From NCBI GenBank assembly GCA_902782795.1, contig CACZOT010000178.1, forward strand, positions 1 through 19,444: a stretch of DNA of 19,444 nt. The letters run 5' to 3'. The position numbers and the translations under genes are program-made. Numbering within the stretch: the first letter of the stretch is position 1; each line of letters starts with the position of its first letter. The notes under the pieces are model-generated. The model saw only the letters and a program-made list of their open reading frames with translations. It did not search any database and was not told the DNA's origin. The DNA is from an uncultured Eubacteriales bacterium. GTDB lineage: Bacteria; Bacillota; Clostridia; Christensenellales; Aristaeellaceae. Positions 19,061 to 19,444 of this stretch are shown one piece after another.

Positions 19061-19444
19061 TTACGCTTCCTCCATGATCTTTTTGAGGTTGACGTCGAAG
19101 GGCGGGTAGACGACGCCGCGGTCGGTGACGATGGCGGTGAGCAGGCTGTGGTCCGTGACGTCGAAGGAGGGGTTGTAGCACTTGACGTCGGGCAGGGCCA
19201 TGGGCTCCTTGTACCACATGGTGCGGATCTCGTCCGGATCCCGCTGCTCGATGCGGATGTCCGCGCCGGTGGGGCAGTCCATATCGATGGTGGAGCGCGG
19301 CCCGAGGGTGTAGAAGGGGATGCCGTAGTATTTCGCCAGCACCGCCACGCCGGAGGTGCCGATCTTGTTGGCGAAATCCCCGTTGGCGGCGATGCGGTCG
19401 CAGCCCACGAAGCAGGCCTGCACCCAGCCCTGCTTCATGACGAT
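19061..19444 (-). CDS. mtnA: S-methyl-5-thioribose-1-phosphate isomerase, C-terminal part (cut by window)
   Basis: The frame runs off the right edge; 127 residues of the C-terminal half are present. The pattern CDRIAANGDFANKIGTSGVA matches the MtnA catalytic segment (usual G-A-D-R-I-A-A-N-G-D, with Asp as general acid). PFYTLGPRSTIDMDCPTGADI and the NPSFDVTDHSLLTAIVTD stretch (usual NPAFDVTP...ITAIITE) also fit. MtnA converts methylthioribose-1-phosphate to methylthioribulose-1-phosphate in methionine salvage. In bacteria with the 5'-deoxyadenosine or methylthioadenosine shunt it also isomerises 5-deoxyribose-1-phosphate. It is related to eIF2B subunits, but the motif favours MtnA. Its position directly before deoD supports nucleoside-derived sugar-phosphate salvage. 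Confidence 0.93.
   Translation of the reverse strand: MVMKQGWVQACFVGCDRIAANGDFANKIGTSGVAVLAKYYGIPFYTLGPRSTIDMDCPTGADIRIEQRDPDEIRTMWYKEPMALPDVKCYNPSFDVTDHSLLTAIVTDRGVVYPPFDVNLKKIMEEA

Overview
The window comes from a GC-rich chromosome (G and C dominate third codon positions; not counted exactly). Strong AGGAGG-type ribosome binding sites, TTGACA/TATAAT promoters, TTG starts and Firmicutes-type families (YhaM, a UgtP-like glycosyltransferase, Cof-type HAD, DUF4418) suggest a high-GC gut Clostridia such as Oscillospiraceae or Christensenellales. The taxon is inferred, not proven. I see no rRNA, tRNA, CRISPR array, transposase or phage gene.

Layout. (1) 1-2837, plus strand: the end of an ABC ATPase gene, then a promoter with a 16-bp palindromic operator driving a DUF4418 membrane protein, an FtsX-type permease and a second ABC ATPase. 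(2) 2838-3181: a gene-free stretch packed with stem-loops. It is homologous to the minus strand of the other hairpin-rich gap (9504-9788), so the two are copies of one structured interspersed repeat. (3) 9503-3182, minus strand: a six-gene operon encoding an S58/DmpA-type peptidase, a MATE exporter, a GH36-like alpha-galactosidase, two tandem EstA-like esterases and an unrecognised 131-residue protein. (4) 11518-9789, minus strand: a lipid glycosyltransferase overlapping a divergent PlsY-like acyltransferase. (5) 11698-14555, plus strand: an OmpR-type response regulator, its histidine kinase, a terminator, a promoter with a 9-bp direct repeat at 11-bp period, and an exported low-complexity protein. 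(6) 14633-15409, plus strand: a Cof-type HAD phosphatase whose promoter -35 box is the loop of the preceding terminator hairpin. (7) 16569-15466, minus strand: a cation diffusion facilitator with a perfect consensus promoter. (8) 19444-16703, minus strand: a salvage cluster of mtnA (partial), deoD, yhaM and a flavin reductase-like gene.

How the genes work together. Region 3 looks like a module for trimming and deacylating galactosylated, acyl-decorated glycans. Region 4 looks like membrane glycolipid or phospholipid synthesis. Region 5 is a self-contained sensor, regulator and secreted-effector unit whose target promoter can be read from the sequence. Region 8 combines methylthioribose and purine salvage with RNA turnover. 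The most unusual items are the structured composite repeat, the response-regulator-type promoter of the exported protein, the palindromic operator of the DUF4418-ABC operon, and the terminator/promoter fusion before the HAD gene.
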